From positions 374,098-438,097 of the forward strand of contig NZ_LR733265.1 in the NCBI RefSeq assembly GCF_902506495.1: DNA of 64,000 bases, given 5' to 3'. Shown here in pieces: positions 44,642 through 53,053 of the stretch. Made by a program: the position numbers and the translations under genes. Position 1 is the stretch's first letter. Each line of letters begins with the position of its first letter. This stretch comes from Pseudomonas sp. 8O (lineage in GTDB: Bacteria; Pseudomonadota; Gammaproteobacteria; Pseudomonadales; Pseudomonadaceae). Below the pieces are notes generated by a model that was not told the origin of the DNA, did not search any database, and saw only the letters and a list, made by a program, of their open reading frames with translations.

Positions 44642-45763
44642 TCAGGTAGTCATAATGTCATTAATGCCATTGTGGGTCATCAGGCTGGGGGTTGAGTTTC
44701 TGAAGTCGTGTGCCCAAACAAATTGATGCCAATAGCTTTCTGCGATCTCAATCCAAGTCTTCAATAGGTTCGCATCCCGGACAAATTGCTTTTGGTTTAT
44801 CATGATCCAGCTCATGACTGCCTGGCTATCTCGGCAGTCTTCACAATGGCCTGAGGTGCAGCACAGATTGATTGTTTCCAGGTCAGCTGCATAGGCATTG
44901 AATCCTGGTAGAACGGGGTTGCCATTTGAAATCCGAGCGGCATTGTCGGGGTGGTCAACGCTTAGGCTGGGGCAGACATCATATCCAAGCTCGCCCCAAT
45001 GACTTTTGCCGGTCACCATGGCTTTAATGTAGTAAGGGTGTGAGCAAAGTGTTGATGGATAGAGGCTCCGTACTCTGAGTATCTCGTTCATCAAGCGGCT
45101 TGAATGGAGCGTGCGAAGAGGATGGTCAGTGCCATACTTGCTGTAAAAATTTACAGATACAGTATTTCCATTGTCGGCGATTCGTTGCACGGTCTCTTCT
45201 ATATATTGTATTCCGCCCTCGGTTACAGCAAAGATAAAGTGCGCGCGTGGGTCATGTCGATAGTTGTCAAGGGATGTTTGAAATATATCCGAAAATCTCT
45301 TCCCGCTGGGTCTTATTGCTCGGAGCTCATCGTCCAGAGGACCACCGCCAAAAAGTGAAATAAGGACCGAAAAATCTGGAAAGTCGGTGAGTGAAAGTGG
45401 CTTGAGTCCGTTCGTTGAAATGCTGTTGAACTGCATGACCTCCCCGAAAACGCCAAGGCGCTTTGGGTGCAGTGTTGGCTCACCACCAATAATCAAAGAT
45501 GTGTTAATGCCTCGGTCTCTTTCGGTTCGGAGAAATGTACGAAGCTTTTCTAGATCGTTCACGTCCTTGGTTTGCTTTTCAAAACCGTACTCAAAAAACC
45601 AGCATCCCTTGCAGCGTATATTGCATGCGTTGGTTATTAGGTACTCTGAAACGCGCACCTTGGTGCTTATCTCTTTGATCCTCTGGTAACGAAAAAAATA
45701 ATCCTCATTCCCGTTAAGCCGCTTTAAGATAGGGCTTGTGATTTTTCTGGCTTCTTTTTTCAT
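44642..45763 (-). CDS. Radical SAM protein of unknown substrate
   Basis: This protein of 373 residues has the cluster motif C47-NIR-C51-KG-C54 in LITNACNIRCKGCWFFEYGF, followed by LIIGGEPTLHPKRLG (the GGEP SAM-binding motif). A C-terminal Cys-rich segment, CCTSGHCEDCRDSQAV (about residues 310-325), may bind an auxiliary Fe-S cluster, as in SPASM-like proteins, though the spacing is not canonical. Start 45763 (MKKEARKITSP) was chosen; 45817 would overlap the diiron gene. I do not recognise a described family. With a hydratase and a diiron oxygenase-like protein as partners, modification of an acyl or amino-acid precursor is a plausible role. Confidence 0.82.
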   Translation of the reverse strand: MKKEARKITSPILKRLNGNEDYFFRYQRIKEISTKVRVSEYLITNACNIRCKGCWFFEYGFEKQTKDVNDLEKLRTFLRTERDRGINTSLIIGGEPTLHPKRLGVFGEVMQFNSISTNGLKPLSLTDFPDFSVLISLFGGGPLDDELRAIRPSGKRFSDIFQTSLDNYRHDPRAHFIFAVTEGGIQYIEETVQRIADNGNTVSVNFYSKYGTDHPLRTLHSSRLMNEILRVRSLYPSTLCSHPYYIKAMVTGKSHWGELGYDVCPSLSVDHPDNAARISNGNPVLPGFNAYAADLETINLCCTSGHCEDCRDSQAVMSWIMINQKQFVRDANLLKTWIEIAESYWHQFVWAHDFRNSTPSLMTHNGINDIMTT

Positions 45764-45779
45764 TGTTATGCGCCCCGGA

Positions 45780-46529
45780 CTAAAGGAATTTACGATTAGC
45801 TTCATCGGACGGCACATTCAAACCCAGTGCTTCCAGTTTCAGCCTGGCGCGCCTAGCAAAGCGCTCTCTAGCGTCCTTATATGTCCGGATGCGCAGGCCG
45901 TAAGTGATATATTGCTCTGAACGCTCTGAGTCACTACGGCCAAATGTATCAAGCGTCACCGGCCACATACGCTCAAGAGCAGTCTGGATCTGATGATGCC
46001 CCTCTTCGCTGCGGCACATTTCTCTAGTTATCCGAAATCCATGTCCGACGTGAAGCTTTTCTTCCTTTATGACTTGTGGGCACATATCTGCAATAGGTTG
46101 ATAGCTACTCTCAGTCATCTCCTCAAGAACATCAATAACTGCGTCCTCTACCAAAAAAGAAATCAAAGCCCGCTCGGCCCAGTTTTTACAGGATTTTACT
46201 GCCTCGGTTGCGTAAAAGGCTCGTTCTTCTAAGCCTTGAGATATCATGAATGATGTATCTATGCCTATATCCAAAAGAATTTTTGCAGCTCGTTTGTAAT
46301 GTTCGAGTTCATCTAAGGCCAACTGGCAGCAAATTTTTTTCTCATCAGGATCGTCAGTTAGGAAATAGAATAATTTTACATAATCATCGGCCCCTGATAG
46401 TTCACCTTCGGTATGTGCCATCAGTTGCCTTTTGACCAGCTCTTGGTATTCGCTGGGCATGTCCAGCAGTTCTGCTGGCCCTGATACGTGAATGATTTGC
46501 TTGGCCGGAATCTGGCTTGATGTGTTCAT
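45780..46529 (-). CDS. Diiron ferritin-like (PaaA/PaaC-type) protein
   Basis: This 249-residue all-helical protein holds two ExxH motifs of a carboxylate-bridged diiron site: E74-LE-H77 in LDELEHYKRAAKIL and E157-KL-H160 in IKEEKLHVGHGF, with further Glu at about 41-43 and 128. This is the pattern of the phenylacetate-monooxygenase PaaA/PaaC-like ferritin superfamily. No other paa gene is nearby, so a monooxygenase or desaturase role in a different pathway is more likely. It is the first gene of the AT-rich island; one 60-base stretch (46261-46320) has about 38% G+C. Confidence 0.82.
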   Translation of the reverse strand: MNTSSQIPAKQIIHVSGPAELLDMPSEYQELVKRQLMAHTEGELSGADDYVKLFYFLTDDPDEKKICCQLALDELEHYKRAAKILLDIGIDTSFMISQGLEERAFYATEAVKSCKNWAERALISFLVEDAVIDVLEEMTESSYQPIADMCPQVIKEEKLHVGHGFRITREMCRSEEGHHQIQTALERMWPVTLDTFGRSDSERSEQYITYGLRIRTYKDARERFARRARLKLEALGLNVPSDEANRKFL

Positions 46530-46718
46530 GTCGCATCCTTGTTGATTGTTGTTTTACCTGTCTCAGGCGGCAAGGTATATGCAAAGCAGCATCATAAGCA
46601 GCTTCCCTGCGTCGGTATTCAACCTAGATTAACGATGGTGTTCGTCAATTAAGAATTTTCTGAAAAGTTCGCCTGCACACATCTTGTTTGGCTGTCTTGC
46701 GCAGGCTGAAATTAACCA

Positions 46719-46919
46719 TCAGTGTTTGGGCAGAGGCTTGCTTGGCAAGCCTGACAACTCCATAGCAGTCGGGGCGTTGCACGTTTTTCGGCAGGTGCGA
46801 CAGCGATATTGACTAAACCCTTGACGCCATCCCCAAAGAGTCAATTGCAGTCTCTCCAAGCATGGCGGGTTGAGGTGGCTAATGCAGGGCATGACGCTGA
46901 GTAGGCTTCTGCTTGGCAC
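46719..46919 (-). pseudogene. IS1595-like transposase zinc-ribbon remnant
   Basis: The minus-strand frame contains WGWRQGFSQYRCRTCRKTCN followed by APTAMELSGLPSKPL. This matches the N-terminal zinc-ribbon of IS1595-family (ISXO2-like) transposases, whose usual form is YRCRxCxKTFNxxTGTPL. The first Cys pair is degenerate (PPCLERLQL keeps only one Cys), the frame stops after 66 residues, and no DDE/N catalytic region follows. It is therefore a decayed fragment, and no terminal repeats were recognised. Confidence 0.65.
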
Positions 46920-47151
46920 TGGGCAGGCTTAACTGAGCCGGACAGCGGGGAAGGGCGTGGATATCCATGAACAGCAGTCCACAGCTGGGGGCTGCCTTAA
47001 AGATTGGCCCTTGCAATACGCTCTTGGTACATGGCCGGAAAAAGCCAGGTGACTCAGGCTGGATAAAAAATCCAGTTCGTTTCTGAAGAAGAGGCCGCTA
47101 CGAAAAATCTTGAGGGGGTTGAGTCAATCGAACTCAGAACAGATAAGGGAA

Positions 47152-47199
47152 CGCCAAAGTTGATCGATTAACGATCAGTACTTGGCGCCCCTTGTTTTT
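47152..47199. terminator. Imperfect hairpin with T tract
   Basis: CGCCAAAGTTGATCG and CGATCAGTACTTGGCG pair imperfectly around ATTAA, followed by CCCC and TTGTTTTT on the plus strand. No plus-strand gene ends here, so it could be left over from a lost gene or mobile element. Confidence 0.45.
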
Positions 47200-47240
47200 A
47201 CACGGCTCGGAATACCAGCTTTGGTGCTGCCGGATGGGGC

Positions 47241-47624
47241 TCAAGCGTTGCGTCCACGTTGCTTGATCAGGCGATCGGAGCCGCCTTCGGCCAGCTGCAC
47301 ACGTTGGGCACCAGGCGTGCGCTCATAGCCACCTTCTACCAGCTGGATACGCTGGCTGCCGGGAGTGCGGTCAGAACCGTCTTCAGCCAGCTGGATGCGT
47401 TGAGCACCCGGGGTGCGATCATAGCCATCTTCGGCCAGCTGGATGCGCTGGGCGCCCGGCGTGCGGTCGGAGCCGTCTTCGGCTAGCGGTGCGATGGGTT
47501 GCTGTTGTACCTGGCTGTCCTTGGCTTCGCCCACCAGCGGGAAGGGCGCGCTGCTCGAGGCGGCGAATGCGGTGGTGGTCATCAGGCTAAGGGCCAGAGT
47601 TGCGAGGGTCAGTTGAGCTTTCAT
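47241..47624 (-). CDS. Small secreted protein with 16-residue tandem repeats
   Basis: This protein of 127 residues has a signal peptide (MKAQLTLATLALSLMTTTAF, cleavage near residue 21) and a short variable region. From residue 47 there are four full repeats of the type LAEDGSDRTPGAQRIQ and a final partial LAEGGSDRLIKQRGRNA. It is acidic with a basic end, and predicted to be periplasmic or secreted and largely disordered. Similar small Pseudomonas proteins with AEDGxDRT repeats exist, but I know no function. The start at 47624 has GGAG upstream; 47666 is an in-frame alternative. It stands alone. Confidence 0.8.
   Translation of the reverse strand: MKAQLTLATLALSLMTTTAFAASSSAPFPLVGEAKDSQVQQQPIAPLAEDGSDRTPGAQRIQLAEDGYDRTPGAQRIQLAEDGSDRTPGSQRIQLVEGGYERTPGAQRVQLAEGGSDRLIKQRGRNA
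47250..47486 (-). repeat. 48-base tandem repeats in the secreted protein gene
   Basis: Four full units of 48 bases (47486-47439, 47438-47391, 47390-47343, 47342-47295) and a partial fifth encode the 16-residue repeats. The units are nearly identical in DNA, for example AGCTGGATGCG in most copies, so the copy number could change by slippage or recombination. Confidence 0.85.
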
Positions 47625-47897
47625 GTCGATGTCTCCTTGAGGAGTAATAAGTGGCGTCGGAGTCAATTCTTGAGGACATGAGCGCAGATAAGAACTTGAC
47701 TGGCCTGATAGTGAACATCGACCCCCTCAATACTCGATCGGGAGGCTCTATCTCGGTGCTTGTGGCCGGGCGTCAAGCGTCGCGGCGAATGTTCAGCGAA
47801 GCATCGCGCTGAATGCCGGGCGCGCGTATGCTTGGCGACCCTTGCGGGTCGTGCTCGATCCGTCCTCTTTTGCAGTTCCCTGGAGGCAGGCTCAGCA

Positions 47898-48797
47898 ATG
47901 CTCGCGGCACAGGCAATTTTGCCGATCTTCGCTCTGATCGTTCTCGGCTATCTGCTCGGCTGGCGCCAGTGGCTCACCAGCGAGTCGGCGGCCGGTCTGG
48001 CCAACATCACCTTCAAGCTGTTCATGCCGACGCTGCTGTTCGCCGGCATCGCCAAGGCATCGCTGGCCGAAGGCCTGTCGCCGATGCTGCTGTTGGCCTA
48101 TTACCTGCCGGTACTGCTGGTGTTCGTTGCGGTCAACGCGCTGGCGCACTGGCGTCGCGGTACAGCGACGCCGCTGGGATTGGTGGCGGCGTTCTCCAAC
48201 AACGTGCTGGTGGGCATTCCGCTGATCGCCAGCCTGATGGGTAACGATGGACTGCTCTACGTGTTCGCCATCCTGGTGTTCCACAGCCTCACGTTGTTTT
48301 CCCTGCACAGTTTCTATGCCGCCTTTGGCAGCCAGGAACGCGTTGACGGTCGCGCGCTGCTGAAGAACCTGGCCAACCCGATGATCATCGGCCTGGGACT
48401 GGGCGCACTGCTCAACCTGTCCGGGCTGCAGCTGCCGGATAGTTTGTGGCGGGCAATCATCTGGCTCGGCCAGGCCGCGCTGCCCTGCGCACTGATCGTG
48501 CTCGGCGCCAGCCTGTCGCGTTATCGCCTGCGCCCTACCGGCGAGGCCTGGGGCGTGGCCTTGGCCAAGCTGTTGCTGTTCCCGGCGCTGGTGTGGTGGC
48601 TCAGTGGCCAACTCCCCGGCCTGAACGAGACGGCGCGCAGCGTACTGGTCCTGCTCGCTGCCTGCCCCAGTGGGGTCAACGTGATGGCTTTTGCCCGCAG
48701 CGCGGAGGACAGTCGTAGTGTCAGCGCTGCTATCTCGCTGTCCACGCTGCTGGCGGCGGTTTCACTGCCGTTGTGGATGCTGCTGGTGGGCTTCTGA
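47898..48797 (+). CDS. AEC family transporter (auxin efflux carrier-like)
   Basis: This protein of 299 residues has about ten hydrophobic segments and begins MLAAQAILPIFALIVLGYLL. The family pattern appears in NITFKLFMPTLLFAGIAKAS, AFSNNVLVGIPLIASLMG and LVLLAACPSGVNVMAFARSA. AEC proteins export or import small organic acids; the substrate is unknown. The start at 47898 follows GGAGGC. The in-frame ATG at 47760 adds 46 unlikely residues. Confidence 0.9.
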   Translation: MLAAQAILPIFALIVLGYLLGWRQWLTSESAAGLANITFKLFMPTLLFAGIAKASLAEGLSPMLLLAYYLPVLLVFVAVNALAHWRRGTATPLGLVAAFSNNVLVGIPLIASLMGNDGLLYVFAILVFHSLTLFSLHSFYAAFGSQERVDGRALLKNLANPMIIGLGLGALLNLSGLQLPDSLWRAIIWLGQAALPCALIVLGASLSRYRLRPTGEAWGVALAKLLLFPALVWWLSGQLPGLNETARSVLVLLAACPSGVNVMAFARSAEDSRSVSAAISLSTLLAAVSLPLWMLLVGF

Positions 48798-48890
48798 GTG
48801 CATCGCCTGGCGATTCGTCCTTCCGGGCGATAGGCGTCGACGCGGTGCCTGGCTAGCATCGCGCTTCCCGCTCCGTTCAGGACTGCATCG

Positions 48891-49838
48891 ATGAAACGAC
48901 TCGCCCACGTGCTGCTCGGCCTGCTGTTGGTGTTCGGGTTGACCCTTGCCGCCTTCGTCGCACTCAACTGGGCCCCGGATCGCCCGCTGGACGAACTCAC
49001 TGCGCGCTGGGCGCCACCGCCTTCGCAGTTCGTCGAGATCGATGGAATGTCGGTGCACCTGCGTGACCAGGGGCGGCGCGATGACCCCGAGCCCATCCTG
49101 CTGTTGCACGGCACCTCCGCCAGCCTGCACACCTGGGAAGGTTGGGTAAAAGAGCTGGCCAGGCAGCGTCGCGTGATCAGCCTGGACTTACCCGGTTTCG
49201 GCCTGAGCGGGCCATTTCCCGATGGCGATTACCGCGTTGAGCACTACACGCATTTCCTCCTGGCTCTGCTCGATCATCTGCGGGTCAATCGCGTGGTGCT
49301 GGTCGGCAACAGTTTCGGCGGCCAGTTGGCCTGGCGCTTTGCCCTGGCTCATCCCGAGCGCAGTGCGCGTCTGGTGCTGGTGGATGCTGCCGGCTACCCG
49401 CGCAATGCCGAGTCGGTGCCGATAGGCTTTCGTCTGGCCGGCATTCCTGCCTTGGCGCCATTGATGAGCCGGCTGTTGCCGCGCAGCATGATCGAGTCGA
49501 GCGTGCGCAACGTTTATGGCGATCCAGACAAGGTCGATGACAAACTGGTCGAGCGTTACTACCAACTGACCCTGCGTGCCGGCAATCGTCAGGCCTTGCG
49601 CCAGCGCTTCGCCCAGGCTCCCAGCGGCGAGCTGCATGAGCGCATCGGCGAACTCGAATTGCCCACGCTGATCATCTGGGGTGGGCGGGACCGGCTGATT
49701 CCTGTAAGCAATGCCGAGCGTTTCGCCGCCGATATCGGGGGCAGCCAGTTGGTGCTGTTCGAAGACCTCGGGCATGTGCCCCAGGAAGAGGAGCCGCAGC
49801 GCACCGTCGCGGTGCTTGGCAGCTTCCTGGCACGTTGA
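48891..49838 (+). CDS. Alpha/beta hydrolase
   Basis: This 315-residue protein has an N-terminal membrane anchor or uncleaved signal (MKRLAHVLLGLLLVFGLTLA). The fold-typical sequences are ILLLHGTSASLHTWEGW (oxyanion region), LVGNSFGGQLAWRFAL (nucleophile Ser141), WGGRDRLIPV (acid) and DLGHVPQEEEP (catalytic His). It resembles haloalkane dehalogenase/hydrolase-type esterases, but the nucleophile is Ser, so it is an esterase or lipase-like enzyme. It is not obviously linked to the AEC or TRAP genes. Confidence 0.88.
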   Translation: MKRLAHVLLGLLLVFGLTLAAFVALNWAPDRPLDELTARWAPPPSQFVEIDGMSVHLRDQGRRDDPEPILLLHGTSASLHTWEGWVKELARQRRVISLDLPGFGLSGPFPDGDYRVEHYTHFLLALLDHLRVNRVVLVGNSFGGQLAWRFALAHPERSARLVLVDAAGYPRNAESVPIGFRLAGIPALAPLMSRLLPRSMIESSVRNVYGDPDKVDDKLVERYYQLTLRAGNRQALRQRFAQAPSGELHERIGELELPTLIIWGGRDRLIPVSNAERFAADIGGSQLVLFEDLGHVPQEEEPQRTVAVLGSFLAR

Positions 49839-49996
49839 GGCTCTAGCGCGGTATTTTCCAAGCCTTTGATTTTGTTCGTAGAAGCGCTGGTCGTTAATGG
49901 CTGGCGCGTTTCCTGCTATGGCTCGGCGGGGCGGTTGGCTTTGGCGAATCTTCGTCTAGGCTGACGGGATAACGAACAAAAAAAGCAGGAAACTGC

Positions 49997-50503
49997 ATGC
50001 GCAAGGGCATTAGAGCTTTCGTCCGGGTCGTGGACGCATTCAACCGGAGGGTCGGGCGTTTCGCCATGTACCTGATCTTCGCCATGCTGGCGGTGCTCCT
50101 GTACTCTTCCATGAGCAAGACCTTCTTCACACCATCGATCTGGACCCTGGAAAGCGCCCAATTCCTCATGGTCGCCTACTTCCTGCTCGGCGGTGCCTAC
50201 TCGATGCAGCTCGACGCCCATGTGCGTATGGACCTGGCCTACAGCGCCTGGTCGCCGCGTACGCGCGCCGTGGTCGATGCCATCACCGTGTTCATGCTGA
50301 TCTTCTACCTGGTGATGCTGCTGGTCGGCGGCATCTCCTCCACCGAGTACGCCATCGAATACAAGGAGACCAGCTACTCGGCGTGGTCGCCCTACATGGC
50401 GCCGATCAAGATCGTCATGTGCTTCGGCATCGCCTTGATGCTGTTGCAGGCGGTCGCCACCTTCTTCAAGGATCTGTACGCCGCCCGTGGGGAGACGTTG
50501 TGA
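49997..50503 (+). CDS. TRAP transporter small permease (DctQ-type)
   Basis: This 168-residue protein has four membrane helices (about 22-45, 55-80, 95-120, 135-155) with the family phrases MAVLLYSSMSKTFFTPSIWT and LLGGAYSMQLDAHVRMDLAY. It is the DctQ subunit that partners the large permease. AGGAAA precedes the ATG. Its stop overlaps the next start codon (TGATG), so both permeases are coupled. Confidence 0.92.
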   Translation: MRKGIRAFVRVVDAFNRRVGRFAMYLIFAMLAVLLYSSMSKTFFTPSIWTLESAQFLMVAYFLLGGAYSMQLDAHVRMDLAYSAWSPRTRAVVDAITVFMLIFYLVMLLVGGISSTEYAIEYKETSYSAWSPYMAPIKIVMCFGIALMLLQAVATFFKDLYAARGETL

Positions 50504-51828
50504 TGAGCTACGAGCTGATCGCGCTTCTGATGTTCTCCTCGATGATGTTGCTGCTGCTCACCGGCAAGCGGGTATTCGGCGCCATCGGTTTCGTCGCGGC
50601 TGCTGCTGCATTGCTGTTATGGGGCGATGGCGGCTCGGAGATGGCCTTCAGCGCGGCCATGAAACTGATGAAGTGGTACCCGCTGCTGACCCTGCCGATG
50701 TTCGTGTTCATGGGCTACATGCTCTCCGAGTCGGGCATCGCCGAAGACCTGTACAAGATGTTCCATGTGTGGATGGGACCGCTGCCGGGCGGCCTGGCCA
50801 TCGGCACCATCTTCCTGATGGTGGCGATCTCGGCGATGAACGGCCTGAGCGTGGCCGGCATGGCCATCGGCGCCAGCATCGCCTTGCCCGAACTGCTCAG
50901 GCGTGGCTACGACAAGATCATGATCACCGGGGTGATCCAGGCGGGCAGCTCGCTCGGTATTCTGATTCCGCCCAGTGTGGTGCTGGTGCTCTACGGCATG
51001 ATCGCGCGCCAGCCGGTGGGGCAGTTGTGGCTGGCCGGGGCCATTCCGGGGCTGATGATGGCCGGCATGTTCATGCTCTACATCGCCATTCGTTGCCGCC
51101 TGCAGCCGCATCTCGGCCCACCGCTGGCGCAGGCCGAGCGTGAGCAGATCAGCATGCAGGAGAAGCTGCGGCTGCTCAGTGCCGGGCTGGTGCCAGTATT
51201 CATTTTTCTGTCGATGACCGGGCTGTTCCTGATGGGCTACACCAGCCTGGTGGAAAGCTCGGCTGTCGGTGCCGCAGCGGCGACCCTGGCGGCGCTGTTC
51301 AAGGGGCGGCTGAGTGGCAAGGTGATGGAGGAAACGCTGCGCAAGACCCTGGCCATCAGTTGCATGTTCATGTGGATCATTCTCGCCGCGCTTTGCTTCG
51401 GCGCGGTGTTCGACGGTCTCGGCGCGGTCAGGGCCATCGAAGGCTTCTTCGTCGACAGCCTGCACCTGGGGCCGTGGCAGATTCTGATCCTGATGCAGAT
51501 CTCGTTCATCGTGATGGGCATGTTCCTCGACGACACCGCCATGCTGGTGATCGTCGCGCCACTCTACATTCCGCTGGTCGGCGCCCTGGGCTTCGACCTG
51601 ATCTGGTACGGCGTGCTCTACACCATCACCTGCCAGATTGCCTACATGACCCCGCCATTCGGCTACAACCTGTTCCTCATGCGGGCGATGGCGCCACCCG
51701 AAGTGACTCTGCGCGACATCTACGTCTCGGTCATACCCTTCGTCTTCATCATGGTCCTGGCGCTGACCCTGGTCATGGTCTTCCCGCAGCTGGCGCTGTG
51801 GTTGCCGCAACTGCATTACGGCGGCTGA
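50503..51828 (+). CDS. TRAP transporter large permease (DctM-type)
   Basis: This protein of 441 residues has about 11-12 membrane helices and the DctM motifs PMFVFMGYMLSESGIAEDLY, AISAMNGLSVAGMAIGASIA, AGSSLGILIPPSVVLVLYG and MFLDDTAMLVIVAPLYIPLV. It carries the sodium-coupled transport path for the ligand delivered by the binding protein encoded at 51956. The start at 50503 (MSYELIALLM) fits the family; the longer frame from 50383 overlaps the small permease. Confidence 0.94.
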   Translation: MSYELIALLMFSSMMLLLLTGKRVFGAIGFVAAAAALLLWGDGGSEMAFSAAMKLMKWYPLLTLPMFVFMGYMLSESGIAEDLYKMFHVWMGPLPGGLAIGTIFLMVAISAMNGLSVAGMAIGASIALPELLRRGYDKIMITGVIQAGSSLGILIPPSVVLVLYGMIARQPVGQLWLAGAIPGLMMAGMFMLYIAIRCRLQPHLGPPLAQAEREQISMQEKLRLLSAGLVPVFIFLSMTGLFLMGYTSLVESSAVGAAAATLAALFKGRLSGKVMEETLRKTLAISCMFMWIILAALCFGAVFDGLGAVRAIEGFFVDSLHLGPWQILILMQISFIVMGMFLDDTAMLVIVAPLYIPLVGALGFDLIWYGVLYTITCQIAYMTPPFGYNLFLMRAMAPPEVTLRDIYVSVIPFVFIMVLALTLVMVFPQLALWLPQLHYGG

Positions 51829-51865
51829 TCAACGGAAATCGGCGCGTGCGCGCGTCAGCAGTCGA

Positions 51866-51908
51866 GCCGGTTCGTCCGGCCACTGGTAAGGCCGTCAGCT
51901 CTGACGGC
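51866..51908. promoter_or_regulatory. Two stem-loops between TRAP permease and binding-protein genes
   Basis: GCCGG-TTCGT-CCGGC (51866-51880) and GCCGTCAG-CT-CTGACGGC (51891-51908) are perfect palindromes. In binding-protein operons such hairpins often stabilise or separate the transcript of the more abundant binding protein. No T tract follows, so termination is not implied. Confidence 0.55.
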
Positions 51909-51955
51909 ATTGAGCGGTTGTATTGCATCTGCATCGACACTATGGAGAGACCAGC

Positions 51956-53008
51956 ATGAGTACGAGACGCGATTTCCTAAAGACCGCCGCGGTCACCACC
52001 GGGGCCGTCGGCACCGCTACCCTCGGTTCGTCGCATATCTATGCCGCCGAGCCGAAGAAGATCACCTGGCGATTGCAGACCTACGCCGGCGCGGCGCTGG
52101 CCGAGCACGTGATCAAACCCTCGATCGACGCCTTCAACAAGGCCGCCAACGGCCAGATGGAGATCCAGCTGTATTTCGCCGACCAGTTGGTGCCGACCGG
52201 CGAGCTGTTCCGCGCCATGCAGCGCGGCACCATCGATGCCGTGCAGAGTGATGACGACTCCATTGCCGCGCCCGTGGACGTCTCGGTATTCGGCGGTTAC
52301 TTCCCCTTCGCCACCCGCTACAGCCTCGATGTGCCGGTGCTGTTCGAACAGTACGGACTCAACGAGATCTGGGCCGAGGCCTACGGCGAGGTCAAGGGCG
52401 TCACCTGGCTCGGCGCTGGCGCCTGGGACCCTTGCCACTTCGCCACGGTTGAGCCGATCACCAGGCTCGAACACCTCAAGGGCAAGCGCATCTTCACCTT
52501 CCCCACCGCCGGCAAGTTCCTCACGCGCTTCGGCGTGATTCCGGTGACCCTGCCCTGGGAAGATGTCGAGGTCGCGATCCAGACCGGTGAGCTGGACGGC
52601 ATCGCCTGGTCCGGCATCACCGAGGACTACACCGTCGGCTGGGCCAACGTCACCAAGTACTTCCTGACCAATAACATCTCCGGTGCCTGGTGCGGCTCCT
52701 ACTTCGCCAACTCGGACAAATGGGCGGAAGTGCCGGAGCACCTCAAGACCCTGTTCAAGCTGTGCATGGACAGCTCCAACTACTATCGCCAGCACTGGTA
52801 CTGGGGCGGTGAGGCGCAACTGCGGGTCGAAGGCGGCAAGCTGGAACTGACCTCCATCCCGGCCGAGGAGTGGGCCACGGTAGAGGCCGAGGCGTTGAAG
52901 TTCTGGGACGAAATCGCCAAGACCAGCCCGCGCTGCGCCAAGGTGGTGGACATCTTCAAGAAGTACAACGCACTGATGGCCAAGGCCGGAGCGCCTTATC
53001 GCGGTTGA
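51956..53008 (+). CDS. TRAP transporter substrate-binding protein (DctP-type)
   Basis: This protein of 350 residues has a Tat-type signal, MSTRRDFLKTAAVTTGAVGT, with the twin arginine motif RRDFLK, and begins the mature part near AEPKKITWRL. The DctP/TakP fold shows in YFADQLVPTGELFRAMQRGT and AWSGITEDYTVGWANVTKYF. An Arg expected to pair with a ligand carboxylate was not located with certainty; TakP-like members bind pyruvate or 2-oxo acids, and others polyols. A Tat signal is common in this subgroup. Confidence 0.92.
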   Translation: MSTRRDFLKTAAVTTGAVGTATLGSSHIYAAEPKKITWRLQTYAGAALAEHVIKPSIDAFNKAANGQMEIQLYFADQLVPTGELFRAMQRGTIDAVQSDDDSIAAPVDVSVFGGYFPFATRYSLDVPVLFEQYGLNEIWAEAYGEVKGVTWLGAGAWDPCHFATVEPITRLEHLKGKRIFTFPTAGKFLTRFGVIPVTLPWEDVEVAIQTGELDGIAWSGITEDYTVGWANVTKYFLTNNISGAWCGSYFANSDKWAEVPEHLKTLFKLCMDSSNYYRQHWYWGGEAQLRVEGGKLELTSIPAEEWATVEAEALKFWDEIAKTSPRCAKVVDIFKKYNALMAKAGAPYRG

Positions 53009-53023
53009 TATTGCCCCCCGATT

Positions 53024-53053
53024 GCCCGCCCGCCGCTCAGCCTGGGGGCGGGC
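53024..53053. terminator. G+C-rich hairpin between convergent TRAP and LysR genes
   Basis: GCCCGCCC (53024-53031) pairs with GGGCGGGC (53046-53053); the LysR stop codon lies in the loop. No T tract is present. Confidence 0.4.

Larger units (their letters stand above)
46530..47240. other. Gene-poor 711-base region at the island border
   Basis: This stretch holds the promoter region of the diiron gene (AT-rich, 46600-46690), a transposase remnant (46719-46919) and a hairpin (47152-47199). No intact gene was found. The base composition returns to the chromosome-like range after about 46700, so the border of the island lies near the remnant. Confidence 0.6.

Noticed and set aside
45104..45689. 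Small plus-strand frames within the radical SAM gene.
   Set aside because: They overlap a gene with a full radical SAM motif set, and lack ribosome-binding sites and domains.
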